Positions 18,791 to 27,095 of a DNA stretch of 64,000 nucleotides are shown in pieces (the first letter of the stretch is position 1; every line of letters begins with the position of its first letter). A program made the position numbers and the translations under genes. Below the pieces are notes generated by a model. That model was not told the origin of the DNA and searched no databases. It was given only the letters and a program-made list of their open reading frames with translations. Origin of the DNA: an uncultured Lachnospiraceae bacterium (lineage in GTDB: Bacteria; Bacillota; Clostridia; Lachnospirales; Lachnospiraceae); the NCBI GenBank assembly GCA_905201915.1, contig CAJKQE010000003.1, positions 34,292 through 98,291 on the forward strand, read 5' to 3'.

Positions 18791-19885
18791 CTACATATAA
18801 TTCATTTCTGTATCCTTATCAAAGAAATGCATCTTCGATGGTACAAATACAAACTCAATCTCATCACCCACCTGGCTGATTTCATATTTGGATACTCTTG
18901 CTACTGCCTGGCATCCTCCAAACTGGAAATACAGATTGTTTTCATTTCCCATAACTTCTGTATCTGTAATAATTGCCTTCTGACGACTTTCTTTATAAAG
19001 CTCCAGATTTGCCGCATCCATCTTCAAATCTTCACCACGAATTCCAAGAATCATATCTCCTTCTTTTCCGGCAAGTTTCTTCACAACACTTTCTGATAAT
19101 GCAAATGTACTGCCGTCTGCGAATGTAATATTGTTTCCTGTAACTGTCACATCAAAAAAGTTCATCTGTGGAGAACCGATAAATCCTGCTACAAACTTAT
19201 TTACCGGATGATCATAAAGCTCCATTGGCTTTCCTACCTGCTGAATCACACCATCCTTCATAATAACAATGCGGTCTGCCATGGTCATTGCTTCCACCTG
19301 ATCATGTGTTACATAAATTGTTGTTGCACCAAGCTCTCGATGAAGCTTACTAATCTCCGTTCTCATGCTGACACGAAGCTTTGCATCCAAGTTAGATAAT
19401 GGTTCATCCATAAGAAATACTTTCTGGTTTTTTACGATTGCTCTTCCTAACGCTACCCTCTGGCGCTGTCCACCGGACAAATTTTTCGGTTTACGATTTC
19501 GATATTCCTGTAATCCTAAAATATCAATTGCCCAATCTACCTTTTTCTTAATCTGGTCTGCCGGCATTTTCATGTTCTTCAGACCATAACCGATATTTTT
19601 CTCTACGGTCATGTGAGGATATAAAGCATAGTTCTGAAATACCATTGCAATTCCTCGATCTCTCGGAGCTACTTCATTTACTTTTTTCCCGTCAATATAA
19701 AGCTCTCCTTCTGTAATCTCCTCAAAACCTGCAATCATACGAAGCGTTGTAGATTTACCACAACCTGATGGTCCTACGAATGCAATAAACTCTTTCTCAT
19801 TAATCTCTAAGTTAAAATCATCTACTGATTTTTTCTCTGCACCTGCATATTTTTTTCCAATATTCTTAAATTCAATAAAAGCCAT
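18791..19885 (-). CDS. msmX: Carbohydrate ABC importer ATPase (MsmX/UgpC-like)
   Basis: The 364-residue protein carries the Walker A motif GPSGCGKST, the signature LSGGQRQRVALGRA and the Walker B motif VFLMDEPLSNLDAKLR. The H-loop VTHDQVEAM and a C-terminal TOBE-type regulatory domain follow. This is the CUT1 ATPase type shared among several sugar importers. It is encoded 6 bases downstream of the MalG-like permease. Because the LplB/LplC importer at 8.7-10.6 kb has no ATPase gene, this protein may also energise it. The gene symbol is used by family resemblance. Confidence 0.93.
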   Translation of the reverse strand: MAFIEFKNIGKKYAGAEKKSVDDFNLEINEKEFIAFVGPSGCGKSTTLRMIAGFEEITEGELYIDGKKVNEVAPRDRGIAMVFQNYALYPHMTVEKNIGYGLKNMKMPADQIKKKVDWAIDILGLQEYRNRKPKNLSGGQRQRVALGRAIVKNQKVFLMDEPLSNLDAKLRVSMRTEISKLHRELGATTIYVTHDQVEAMTMADRIVIMKDGVIQQVGKPMELYDHPVNKFVAGFIGSPQMNFFDVTVTGNNITFADGSTFALSESVVKKLAGKEGDMILGIRGEDLKMDAANLELYKESRQKAIITDTEVMGNENNLYFQFGGCQAVARVSKYEISQVGDEIEFVFVPSKMHFFDKDTEMNYM

Positions 19886-19891
19886 AATATA

Positions 19892-20743
19892 TTAACCCTC
19901 CTTAGAACCTGTTGAAGTTACACCTTCTACAATCTGTTTTGAGAACAGAGCGTAAATGATCATAACCGGAATCGTAATCAAAGTAATGACAGCAAGCACC
20001 TGTCCCATGGTTGTATTATCATTGGATGTGATGGAGTTCAAACCAATCTGTGCCGTCAGAAGATCACTGGATGTAAATACAAGTGAAGGCCAGAGATAAT
20101 CATTCCATACACCTAAAAATGTAAATACGCTGACTGTTGCAACCACAGTCTTAGACATCGGTAACACCATAGTAAAAAAGTATTTAGCCGGTCCACAAAA
20201 ATCAAGCTGAGCTGCTTCATATACATCATCCGGCAGGCTTACAAACACCTGTCTGAATAAGAAAATATTAAACGGATTTACAATCATCGGTAAAATATAA
20301 CCAATTACTGTATTTAAAAGCCCTGCCTTGGCAATAATCAGGAAATGAATGGTGATAACCGTTTCTGTCGGTACAATCAGCAACATCATAATAACCAAAA
20401 GCCATTGTTCTCTAAATGGAAAATTCACCTTTGCAAGTGCATATCCTGCCAAACCATTCACAATAATTCCAAGTACAATGAGAACTGCCGCATATAGCAG
20501 AGTGTTCAGCATATATCTTAAAAAATTCGTATCCGTAAGAATTGTAATATAGTTTTCAAAATAATTTCCGTTTAATGCCGGCGGAATAAAAGCCGCCAGT
20601 GAATTCATATCTGCTGTAATTGCTGCATCCGGTTTAAAGGAATTTGCAATCATCCAAATAACCGGAAATAAGAAAAACACAGATAACACCAAAAGAAATA
20701 TAATCAAAATCCAATTAACTGTTTTTTGCTTTCTTGTCAACAT
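19892..20743 (-). CDS. Sucrose-operon ABC permease (MalG-like)
   Basis: The 283-residue protein has six predicted membrane segments and the EAA loop YEAAQLDFCGPAKYFFTMVLP, the ATPase contact site. It overlaps the start of its partner permease gene by 29 bases, a sign of translational coupling. It is the second channel subunit of the importer whose binding protein is at 21611-22933. Confidence 0.94.
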   Translation of the reverse strand: MLTRKQKTVNWILIIFLLVLSVFFLFPVIWMIANSFKPDAAITADMNSLAAFIPPALNGNYFENYITILTDTNFLRYMLNTLLYAAVLIVLGIIVNGLAGYALAKVNFPFREQWLLVIMMLLIVPTETVITIHFLIIAKAGLLNTVIGYILPMIVNPFNIFLFRQVFVSLPDDVYEAAQLDFCGPAKYFFTMVLPMSKTVVATVSVFTFLGVWNDYLWPSLVFTSSDLLTAQIGLNSITSNDNTTMGQVLAVITLITIPVMIIYALFSKQIVEGVTSTGSKEG

Positions 20744-21611
20744 GTTTTTTCTCCTTTCCTTTTGTCAGCACATTCTGGATAATGGTTAAAATAACCACAA
20801 ATACCGTAAATACAATTGCCATTGTAGACGCAAGTCCCATCTCCCAGTTCATGGTACCTGTCTCATAAATATCATAAACAAGGGTATATGTGGAATGATC
20901 CGGTCCACCGCCTGTCATAACCATTGGCTGTACAAGCATACGGAATGCTCCGATTGTTACCGTAATGAATACGAATACACAAAGTGGTTTCAATTCCGGA
21001 AGTGTAATATCTTTGAATTTCTGCCATGCGCTTGCATGATCCAACTCCGCTGCTTCGTAAAGTGCCGGATTGATATTTTGAAGTCCTCCAAGGAAAATAA
21101 TCATCTGATATCCTACACCCTGCCATACACTCATTACTGCAATAGACGGAAGTGCCTGTTTTGCACTATATATAAACGGTTGTGCCTGAATTCCGATTTG
21201 TGACAGCATCGTATTTAAAATTCCCTCCGGACTATAAATGTCCATCCATAATGTTGATACAACTGCCAGTGACATAACAACAGGTATAAAAAATGCTACT
21301 TTAAAATATTTTTTACAATGGGTCACCTTATTAATTCCAAGTGCAAGAAGCAGAGCACCAATACACTGGAATGGAACAATAATCAGTACAAATTTTACCG
21401 TGTTGAAGAATGCTTTCAAAAAGAGTTCATCTTTGAATATATTTGCATAGTTCTTCAACCCAACAAAGCTTGTCATATCTGGATTCAAAGCAAAATAATC
21501 AGTAAAACTAAAAATAAATGTCAGCGCCATTGGTAAAAAAAGGAATAAAGTAAGTAATATCAGCGCTGGTCCAAAAAACGCCATTCCTAAAATTGATTCT
21601 TTTTTCTTCAT
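20715..21611 (-). CDS. Sucrose-operon ABC permease (MalF-like)
   Basis: The 298-residue protein has a short N-terminus (KKKES), then six membrane segments. Its EAA loop reads YEAAELDHASAWQKFKDITLP, and a Lys-rich tail follows. Its start touches the stop of the lipoprotein gene by one base. Together with the MalG-like subunit it forms the transmembrane pore. Confidence 0.94.
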   Translation of the reverse strand: MKKKESILGMAFFGPALILLTLFLFLPMALTFIFSFTDYFALNPDMTSFVGLKNYANIFKDELFLKAFFNTVKFVLIIVPFQCIGALLLALGINKVTHCKKYFKVAFFIPVVMSLAVVSTLWMDIYSPEGILNTMLSQIGIQAQPFIYSAKQALPSIAVMSVWQGVGYQMIIFLGGLQNINPALYEAAELDHASAWQKFKDITLPELKPLCVFVFITVTIGAFRMLVQPMVMTGGGPDHSTYTLVYDIYETGTMNWEMGLASTMAIVFTVFVVILTIIQNVLTKGKEKKHVDKKAKNS

Positions 21612-22933
21612 TATTTTTTCTTATAACGTTCCAGTTTCGCGTTAATCCTTTCTACAGATTTATCCATTTGTGTCTGGGTATCTTTTCCTCCCAAAGCAAC
21701 ACTTTCGAGAAGTTGTTGGAAAGAAGTACTTACCTGCGGATAAACAGGTGTCTTCGGTCTCGGGTGTCCATATTTACTCAATTGCTCATAAAGTGCATTA
21801 TAGTTTTCATCCTCCTGGAAAATCGCAATCTGCTCAAATGCTTCATAAGTTGAAGGAAGTGACTTTGCAGTTTCCCACATATTCACACCGCTTTCTACAC
21901 CGCTCATCCATTTTACAAGCTCAGTAGCTCCCTCAATTTTTTCTGTTGTAGCGGATGCTGCAAATGCCCAGGAACCTGTCGGTGTATATCGTTCTCCGTT
22001 CCACTCATCTCCTACAACATAAGGAGCAACTCCTAAATTCAAATCCGGATAACTTTCATACACAGTATTTACTTCCCATGCACCATCAAATTTAAAAGCT
22101 GCTCTTCCACTTTCAAATAAGAATTCAATTGGTGCTTCTGACATATACTCTTTTTCCACAATCTGTCGGAAATAATTCATCGTCTCTGCATTTTCTTCTG
22201 AATTAAAATATCCTTCTACTGTAAGCCCATCTTCGCTGACAAGATTTCCACCATTTGCCCAAATAAACGGTGCATAATAGTAAATACTTGTCTCCCCTAC
22301 AGGAAACGTCATATCAAGTGGGTATCCTTTTTTCTCTTTCATAATTGGTTTTAATTTTTCCAAAATATCCATAAATTCCGTTGTCGTCCACGGATGATCT
22401 GCATCCGGAACCTCAATTCCAGCCTCTTTCAAAATATCTTTATTATAATAAAGACCTACGCTGGATTCCATCACTCCCAAAGCATAGAGTTTCTCATCAT
22501 AAGTTCCTTGATCAATGATAGATTCCAAATATTTCCCACGTTCCTCTTCTGTCAACGGCGCCAATGGCTGAATGATATTATTCTTTGCATAAGCTGCTAC
22601 ATTAGGCCCATCCAGCGTCAGCACATCTGGTAAATCTCCGGAAAGCACGGAAGAATTAATCTTATCTGAATAACCTCCTCCACTGTCATTTCTTGGGATA
22701 AATTCAATATCTGCAAAATACTTTCCATTGTATTTCTCATTAAAGCTTTCTACAGACTCTCTGTATACCTTCCCCTCCAGTGTGTCCTCAATACTATGTA
22801 CCCAGATTGACAGATACTCTTCTCCTTCTTCATATCCTTTCACATCTCCTGGATGAACTTCTTTTTTCTGACATCCTGTCAGACCTCCGACTGCAAGCAG
22901 TCCAGCCAGAAGCAGATACTTTATTCGCCTCAT
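21611..22933 (-). CDS. Sugar ABC importer lipoprotein binding protein
   Basis: The 440-residue protein starts with MRRIKYLLLAGLLAVGG and the lipobox LTGC, with the lipidated cysteine at residue 21. The rest is an extracellular solute-binding family 1 fold. It is the first gene of the sucrose operon and follows the promoter and operator array at 22979-23041. Ligand assignment to sucrose or fructo-oligosaccharides comes from GH32 and fructokinase downstream. Confidence 0.93.
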   Translation of the reverse strand: MRRIKYLLLAGLLAVGGLTGCQKKEVHPGDVKGYEEGEEYLSIWVHSIEDTLEGKVYRESVESFNEKYNGKYFADIEFIPRNDSGGGYSDKINSSVLSGDLPDVLTLDGPNVAAYAKNNIIQPLAPLTEEERGKYLESIIDQGTYDEKLYALGVMESSVGLYYNKDILKEAGIEVPDADHPWTTTEFMDILEKLKPIMKEKKGYPLDMTFPVGETSIYYYAPFIWANGGNLVSEDGLTVEGYFNSEENAETMNYFRQIVEKEYMSEAPIEFLFESGRAAFKFDGAWEVNTVYESYPDLNLGVAPYVVGDEWNGERYTPTGSWAFAASATTEKIEGATELVKWMSGVESGVNMWETAKSLPSTYEAFEQIAIFQEDENYNALYEQLSKYGHPRPKTPVYPQVSTSFQQLLESVALGGKDTQTQMDKSVERINAKLERYKKK

Positions 22934-22978
22934 AGTCTCCTCCTTTTCGCTTCTGTTACCTTCTATATTCCACTTTTA

Positions 22979-23001
22979 TAACCGGTAAAGTAACCGGTTA
23001 C
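22979..23001. promoter_or_regulatory. Tandem operator sites for the sucrose-operon LacI regulator
   Basis: TAACCGGTAA at 22979-22988 and the perfect palindrome GTAACCGGTTAC at 22990-23001 sit side by side just downstream of the -10 box of the operon promoter. Repressor bound here would block transcription initiation or elongation. Confidence 0.75.
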
Positions 23002-23012
23002 TTTATAGTTTC

Positions 23013-23041
23013 ATACTAGCAAACTTCCATACATTCGTCAA
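23013..23041 (-). promoter_or_regulatory. Promoter of the sucrose importer operon
   Basis: On the minus strand TTGACG (23036-23041), a 17-base spacer and TAGTAT (23013-23018) form a clear sigma-A promoter. Operator palindromes start 12 bases downstream of the -10 box. The binding-protein gene begins at 22933. Confidence 0.75.
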
Positions 23042-23116
23042 GAAATATTCTCTTTCTTATTTCATTTTCAGAATAATTCACAATTCTACTCTTTCATTTT
23101 TATTACATTATTACAA

Positions 23117-23150
23117 AACCGGTTACTTAACCGTTTCTTTTACCGGTTAT
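23117..23150. promoter_or_regulatory. Second operator cluster beside the regulator gene
   Basis: AACCGGTTA (23117-23125), a half-match TTAACCG (23127-23133) and TACCGGTTA (23141-23149) repeat the motif seen at 22979-23001. They end just before the -35 box of the regulator promoter. Two clusters about 130 bases apart suggest looping and autoregulation. Confidence 0.7.
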
Positions 23151-23152
23151 CC

Positions 23153-23181
23153 TTGTTTCAATTTTTCTTTTTTGCTATACT
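23153..23181 (+). promoter_or_regulatory. Promoter of the LacI regulator gene
   Basis: TTGTTT (23153-23158) and TATACT (23176-23181) are separated by 17 bases. An AGGAGG site follows before the ATG at 23215. The -35 box abuts an ACCGGTTA operator. Confidence 0.7.
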
Positions 23182-23214
23182 ATTTATAAGATTCTCAAAG
23201 GAGGGAATTTTTAA

Positions 23215-24240
23215 ATGAATAAAAAAAATATAACTTTTAGCGATATTGCCGAATACACACATTTTTCAAAAACCACAATATCCCGCTATTTTAACAATCC
23301 TGATTCTTTGACATTAGAAAATCAACAGATTATTGCAGATGCTTTGGAAGCTCTTAACTATAAAGAAAATAAAGTGGCACGCATTCTCGCCAACGGAAAA
23401 ACAGAATTTATAGGCATCATTATACCTAACTTATATATGCATTATTATTCTGCCATTCTTGATCAAATCCTTTCCACTTATGAAAAATATGGCTACAAAT
23501 TTCTTGTATTTACCGTAAAAGATAATGAAGAAACAGAAAGAAAATACATTCAAGAACTGCTTGCCTATAAAATTGAAGGCATGATTATCCTAAGTCACAA
23601 TCTTACCTCAAAAGAACTGGCTTCCTACAACATTCCAATCGTAGCGATTGAGCGTGAAGACAAGCATATTTGCAGTGTGAACACAGACAACTATATGGGA
23701 GGCGTGCAAGCAACAAGTCTTCTTGCAAAATCCGGCGCAGAGATACTAATCCATATTAATGCCGATCTTTCTCCTGAAGTTCCTTCTTATGAACGAATTC
23801 ATGGATTTTTAAACACTTGTGCAGAACAAAATCTTCCCTATGAATTAATTCTTACTGATACCGGTCATAGCTATGAAGAAAGTATCGATGTTTTTTATCG
23901 TCTTCTGGACGAAATTGATCAGAAATATAAAGACAAAGTTAAAGGACTTTTCCTTCCAAATGATACCTTTGCCAATATTATTCTAAATCGTCTCTTCCAG
24001 CGATACGGAAAATTGCCAGATGATTATAAAATCGTAGGATTCGATGATTCTCCGATTTCCAGAGAGTCTGTCATTCCTACAAGTACTGTTGGACAACAGA
24101 TTGATAAAATCGCAGACACTGCTCTACAGATTTTATCAGAACGAATTAAAGAAAATCATAAACGTAAACCACGTACATTTCTCGAACCTGTACATAAAGT
24201 TATTACACCGATTCTTTTAAAACGGGAAACAACAAAATAG
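23215..24240 (+). CDS. LacI family regulator of the sucrose operon
   Basis: The 341-residue protein has an N-terminal helix-turn-helix (ITFSDIAEYTHFSKTTISRY, residues 6-25), a hinge helix (ENKVARILANGKTEFIGIII) and a sugar-binding sensor domain. It is divergent from the importer operon and shares the intergenic region containing repeated ACCGGTTA operators, so it very likely represses that operon and itself. The usual GFDD segment near the C-terminus (VGFDDSPIS) is present. The inducer is presumably sucrose or a fructoside. Confidence 0.94.
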   Translation: MNKKNITFSDIAEYTHFSKTTISRYFNNPDSLTLENQQIIADALEALNYKENKVARILANGKTEFIGIIIPNLYMHYYSAILDQILSTYEKYGYKFLVFTVKDNEETERKYIQELLAYKIEGMIILSHNLTSKELASYNIPIVAIEREDKHICSVNTDNYMGGVQATSLLAKSGAEILIHINADLSPEVPSYERIHGFLNTCAEQNLPYELILTDTGHSYEESIDVFYRLLDEIDQKYKDKVKGLFLPNDTFANIILNRLFQRYGKLPDDYKIVGFDDSPISRESVIPTSTVGQQIDKIADTALQILSERIKENHKRKPRTFLEPVHKVITPILLKRETTK

Positions 24241-24275
24241 TTTCTTATTTTATGCTTTTTCATATAATACAAAAA

Positions 24276-24318
24276 GAGCTTATTCAAGATGTGTATTTTT
24301 TAACATCTGAATAAGCTC
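24276..24318. terminator. Bidirectional terminator between the LacI gene and the flavoprotein remnant
   Basis: GAGCTTATTCAAGATG and CATCTGAATAAGCTC form a 15-pair stem with one bulge. T-rich sequence follows on both strands. It serves the convergent genes at 23215-24240 (plus) and 24342-24743 (minus). Confidence 0.85.
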
Positions 24319-24341
24319 AATTATCTTTTTGACTAATGACT

Positions 24342-24743
24342 TTACAGTCCTTTTCCAAGTTCATAAGCATCCTGCATAACAGCAATATGACTCAAAGCAT
24401 CTTTAGCTTCTTCAATTCCTCCTCCTGTAACAATTCCTTTTAAAGATGCCTTTTCAAAACAATCTACCCATCCCTGCAAACCATTATATGCCTTATCAAA
24501 TACTAATTTTCCATCTTCAGCCGCAGTAGCAATCATATAAATATCTCTAAAAGCATAATCTGATGAATACAATGGATTCAGTCTGTCAAGAAGAGTCTTC
24601 ATCTGCCCACACATTTCATAATAATAAATCGGCGTTGCATATACAATGACTTCTGCATTTTTTACCTTTTCCATAATATCTGCCACATCATCTTTTATCA
24701 CACATACACCTGTTTTCTGACAGGTCAAACAGACTATATCCAT
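24342..24743 (-). pseudogene. 5'-truncated flavodoxin-fold NAD(P)H oxidoreductase
   Basis: The 133-residue frame matches the C-terminal two thirds of the small FMN-binding oxidoreductases: CxxCQKTGVCVIKDD, then VYATPIYYYEMCGQMKTLLDR and YAFRDIY. These proteins normally begin with about 45 further residues carrying the first beta strand and FMN phosphate loop. Here the homology begins abruptly near the CxxC and an in-frame TAG lies 18 bases upstream of the ATG. The upstream 100 bases look unrelated. A decayed or recombined gene end is the simplest reading; a short functional protein is less likely. Confidence 0.7.
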
Positions 24744-24847
24744 TACTATAAAATTCTTCTAATCGCAAAGCATTTGGTACATCATATCTACATAAAAGTC
24801 CTACACACTTATTCTTTGAAAACACACGAATAAACGCACACGTGCGT

Positions 24848-25951
24848 TTATATAATATCTTCTTCCTCTATTCGTATTAAATCTTCTTTGGATACCTGCT
24901 TCATTTTAAAAATTCTCCTTGCTTGCATCATTACTGCATCTTCAAATAGATTTCTTACGAATCTTCCATTTGCAAACTGATCATTTTTATTGACAACGGC
25001 ATCTTTCATAATAGCCTTCAATTTAATAGCTGCCTTTTCTGAAATGACGTAATCATTTATTTTACATATATTTTCAAAAATAGCAACCAACTCATCTTCA
25101 TTATAATCTGTGAATTCAATGAATCTATTAAATCTTGATTTGAGTCCTGGATTCGACTCAAAAAATTTATTCATAGGTTCTGTATATCCTGCAACAATCA
25201 CAACCAAATCATCTCTATAATCTTCCAATGCCTTTGTTAACTCTGTGAGACATTCTCTGCCATATGAATCAGAACGATCATTTTCTGTAATACTGTACGC
25301 TTCATCTATAAACAGAACTCCACCTTTGATAGACTCTATTACTTCCTTCACCTTCAATGCAGTTTGTCCCTGATATCCAGCAATTAAATCTGTTCTAGAA
25401 ACTTCCATAAAGTGTCCCTTTGATAACAATCCAAGTTTTTTATAAATCCTTCCAACAATTCGAGCTACTGTTGTCTTCCCTGTACCTGGATTTCCTGTAA
25501 AAGCCATGTGAAGTGTATTTTTTCCAACTGCCAATCCATTACTTCTTCTCATTTTCTGCACAGATTGATACGCAATAAGATCATTCACCTCAGACTTTAC
25601 TTTTTCTAATCCTACTAGATTTTCTAATTCTTCAAGTAATTGATTTAACGTCTTTTCCTCCTTATATTCTTGAATAGCTTCTTTTTCTTTTATTATAATA
25701 TTTCTCAGGTAATCATATCCTAGAAAACAAACAAATGATTCTCTCAACGATAATGCTACCGTTTTAATTTTAGAATGCAGATTTTTATCTTCTATGATTT
25801 TAACAATCCTACTATATAACTCAAAAATAGATTTTTCATCTTTATTTTCAACAATTTTCAATGCCAAATTTGAAAGCTTACCTTCACCATTTGCCATAGC
25901 ATCTAAGTATGACGCTGTTTGCAAAAATTTTTCTTTGTATTCCGTCTTCAT
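24848..25951 (-). CDS. CbxX/SpoVK-like AAA+ ATPase
   Basis: The 367-residue protein has a helical N-terminal region (1-110) and one AAA+ module: Walker A GNPGTGKTT (153-161), Walker B GVLFIDEAYS (211-220), a sensor-1 stretch VIVAGYT (251-257), arginines in LKSRFNRF (270-277) and a sensor-2 NGRFVRN (328-334). This is the CbxX/CfxQ/SpoVK subgroup, hexameric remodelling ATPases. Its start shares one base with the stop of the coiled-coil gene, so the two are coupled. It is the last gene of the WYL-led operon and probably acts on the two membrane proteins encoded upstream. Confidence 0.9.
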   Translation of the reverse strand: MKTEYKEKFLQTASYLDAMANGEGKLSNLALKIVENKDEKSIFELYSRIVKIIEDKNLHSKIKTVALSLRESFVCFLGYDYLRNIIIKEKEAIQEYKEEKTLNQLLEELENLVGLEKVKSEVNDLIAYQSVQKMRRSNGLAVGKNTLHMAFTGNPGTGKTTVARIVGRIYKKLGLLSKGHFMEVSRTDLIAGYQGQTALKVKEVIESIKGGVLFIDEAYSITENDRSDSYGRECLTELTKALEDYRDDLVVIVAGYTEPMNKFFESNPGLKSRFNRFIEFTDYNEDELVAIFENICKINDYVISEKAAIKLKAIMKDAVVNKNDQFANGRFVRNLFEDAVMMQARRIFKMKQVSKEDLIRIEEEDII

Positions 25952-27081
25952 TAGATAACTCCCATTACATTTAAGATTGTCTGAACAACAAGCAGTCCAA
26001 CAGTACCACCTAAGGCATAATATAATGTTTTTATTTTTCCTTTTAATGCTACTATTTCCTCGTCTACCTTTTGTTCTAATACGTCCGTCTTTTCTACGTG
26101 TGCTTGCAGCTCTTGCTCTATAAAACCTTTTGTCTGATTCATATCTAACAAGAACTGCTGCTTTGTTTCTTCTATTTTATTCTGTAATACAACATCTTGT
26201 TGATCTATCTGTTCCTCCAATGCTCCTATTTTTCTCACTAATTGCTTGTTAATTTGAACTATTTCAACATCCATTTGTTCCACATGATTTTGCAATTTTT
26301 GCTCTATAGCATCTTTTGTCTGATTCACATCTAACAAGAACTGCTGCTTTGTTTCTTCTATTTTGTTCTTTAATGCAGCATCTTGTTGATCTATCTGTTT
26401 CTCCAATGCTCCGGTTTTTTCCACTAATCGCTTGTTGCATTCCTCTAAAATTTTAATGTTATTGCGGATTTCTTCACAAGATTGTTCCAACACTTCCGTT
26501 TGTTTTGAAAGGTCTCTCACATTATCTCGCATCATTTTACAATCGTGCCAAATGGAATCAATATCCATCAAATGTTCAAGTGATTTTAATCTCTCCTGAA
26601 AATTTTGTAACACACGCAAGATTACTTTTTGCTCTTCTTCCATCTTCTTAATCCCAACATATTCAGCATCTAACTTGCTTTGTTGTAAACTAAGTTTATT
26701 TGTATGTTCCTTTAATTTATCCTGATGTATTCTAACATCATTGCTTGTTTTTTCTATTGATTTTAGATTTGCAACAATGTCACAGATATAATCATGATCC
26801 AAGATATCTATTGCTTCATATACCTCTTTAAACTCTCTAATGACTCTGTTCATTTCGCCATTAAATTTCACCATATATGTTTGAATAGTATACATTCTTT
26901 GGTTTAATTCTTCCCCTGTTACTTTGTGTTCAAATAGGCCAAAAAGACCACCCTCTGTTTCTACATCATCAATTTCTACAATTTGTGTTTGTGTCTCTCC
27001 AAATTTTTTCAAACTATTTTTTTTTGCGTCAAAGTTATGTCTTTTTTTATTTATTTCCAATAATGTCGTATTTTCATCCAT
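25951..27081 (-). CDS. Coiled-coil protein with C-terminal membrane anchor
   Basis: I do not recognise a named family. The 376 residues start with a basic segment (11-27). A long heptad-rich region runs from about 105 to 350 and includes a 62-residue tandem repeat (about 219-271 and 281-333, nearly identical). A single hydrophobic segment (352-375) ends the protein, leaving most of it cytosolic. The gene lies 14 bases after the HNH-like membrane protein gene and overlaps the AAA+ gene by one base. A scaffold or tether between membrane and ATPase is a reasonable inference. Confidence 0.8.
   Translation of the reverse strand: MDENTTLLEINKKRHNFDAKKNSLKKFGETQTQIVEIDDVETEGGLFGLFEHKVTGEELNQRMYTIQTYMVKFNGEMNRVIREFKEVYEAIDILDHDYICDIVANLKSIEKTSNDVRIHQDKLKEHTNKLSLQQSKLDAEYVGIKKMEEEQKVILRVLQNFQERLKSLEHLMDIDSIWHDCKMMRDNVRDLSKQTEVLEQSCEEIRNNIKILEECNKRLVEKTGALEKQIDQQDAALKNKIEETKQQFLLDVNQTKDAIEQKLQNHVEQMDVEIVQINKQLVRKIGALEEQIDQQDVVLQNKIEETKQQFLLDMNQTKGFIEQELQAHVEKTDVLEQKVDEEIVALKGKIKTLYYALGGTVGLLVVQTILNVMGVI
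26083..26427 (-). repeat. Tandem coding repeat, period 186 bases
   Basis: Two copies encode residues 219-271 and 281-333 of the coiled-coil protein. Corresponding bases are offset by 186 (62 codons), for example TGTCTGATTC at 26131 and 26317. Nucleotide identity between copies is high, so the duplication is recent or maintained. Confidence 0.85.
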
Positions 27082-27095
27082 TTTTCTTTCCTCTT

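Noticed and set aside
24744..24847. Possible extra short open frame upstream of the flavoprotein remnant on minus
   Set aside because: It stays open in another frame, but it has no start with a ribosome site and no recognisable sequence. It is likely part of the decayed junction.
24831..24850. Near-perfect palindrome TAAACGCACA/CGTGCGTTTA, first taken for parS or a terminator
   Set aside because: It does not match the parS consensus and has no T-run. It overlaps the AAA+ stop codon and is probably incidental or a weak mRNA end structure.
26083..26427. Repeats considered as a possible CRISPR array or mobile repeat
   Set aside because: There are only two copies of 186 bases, in frame within a coding region and without spacers. 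It is a duplicated coiled-coil segment.
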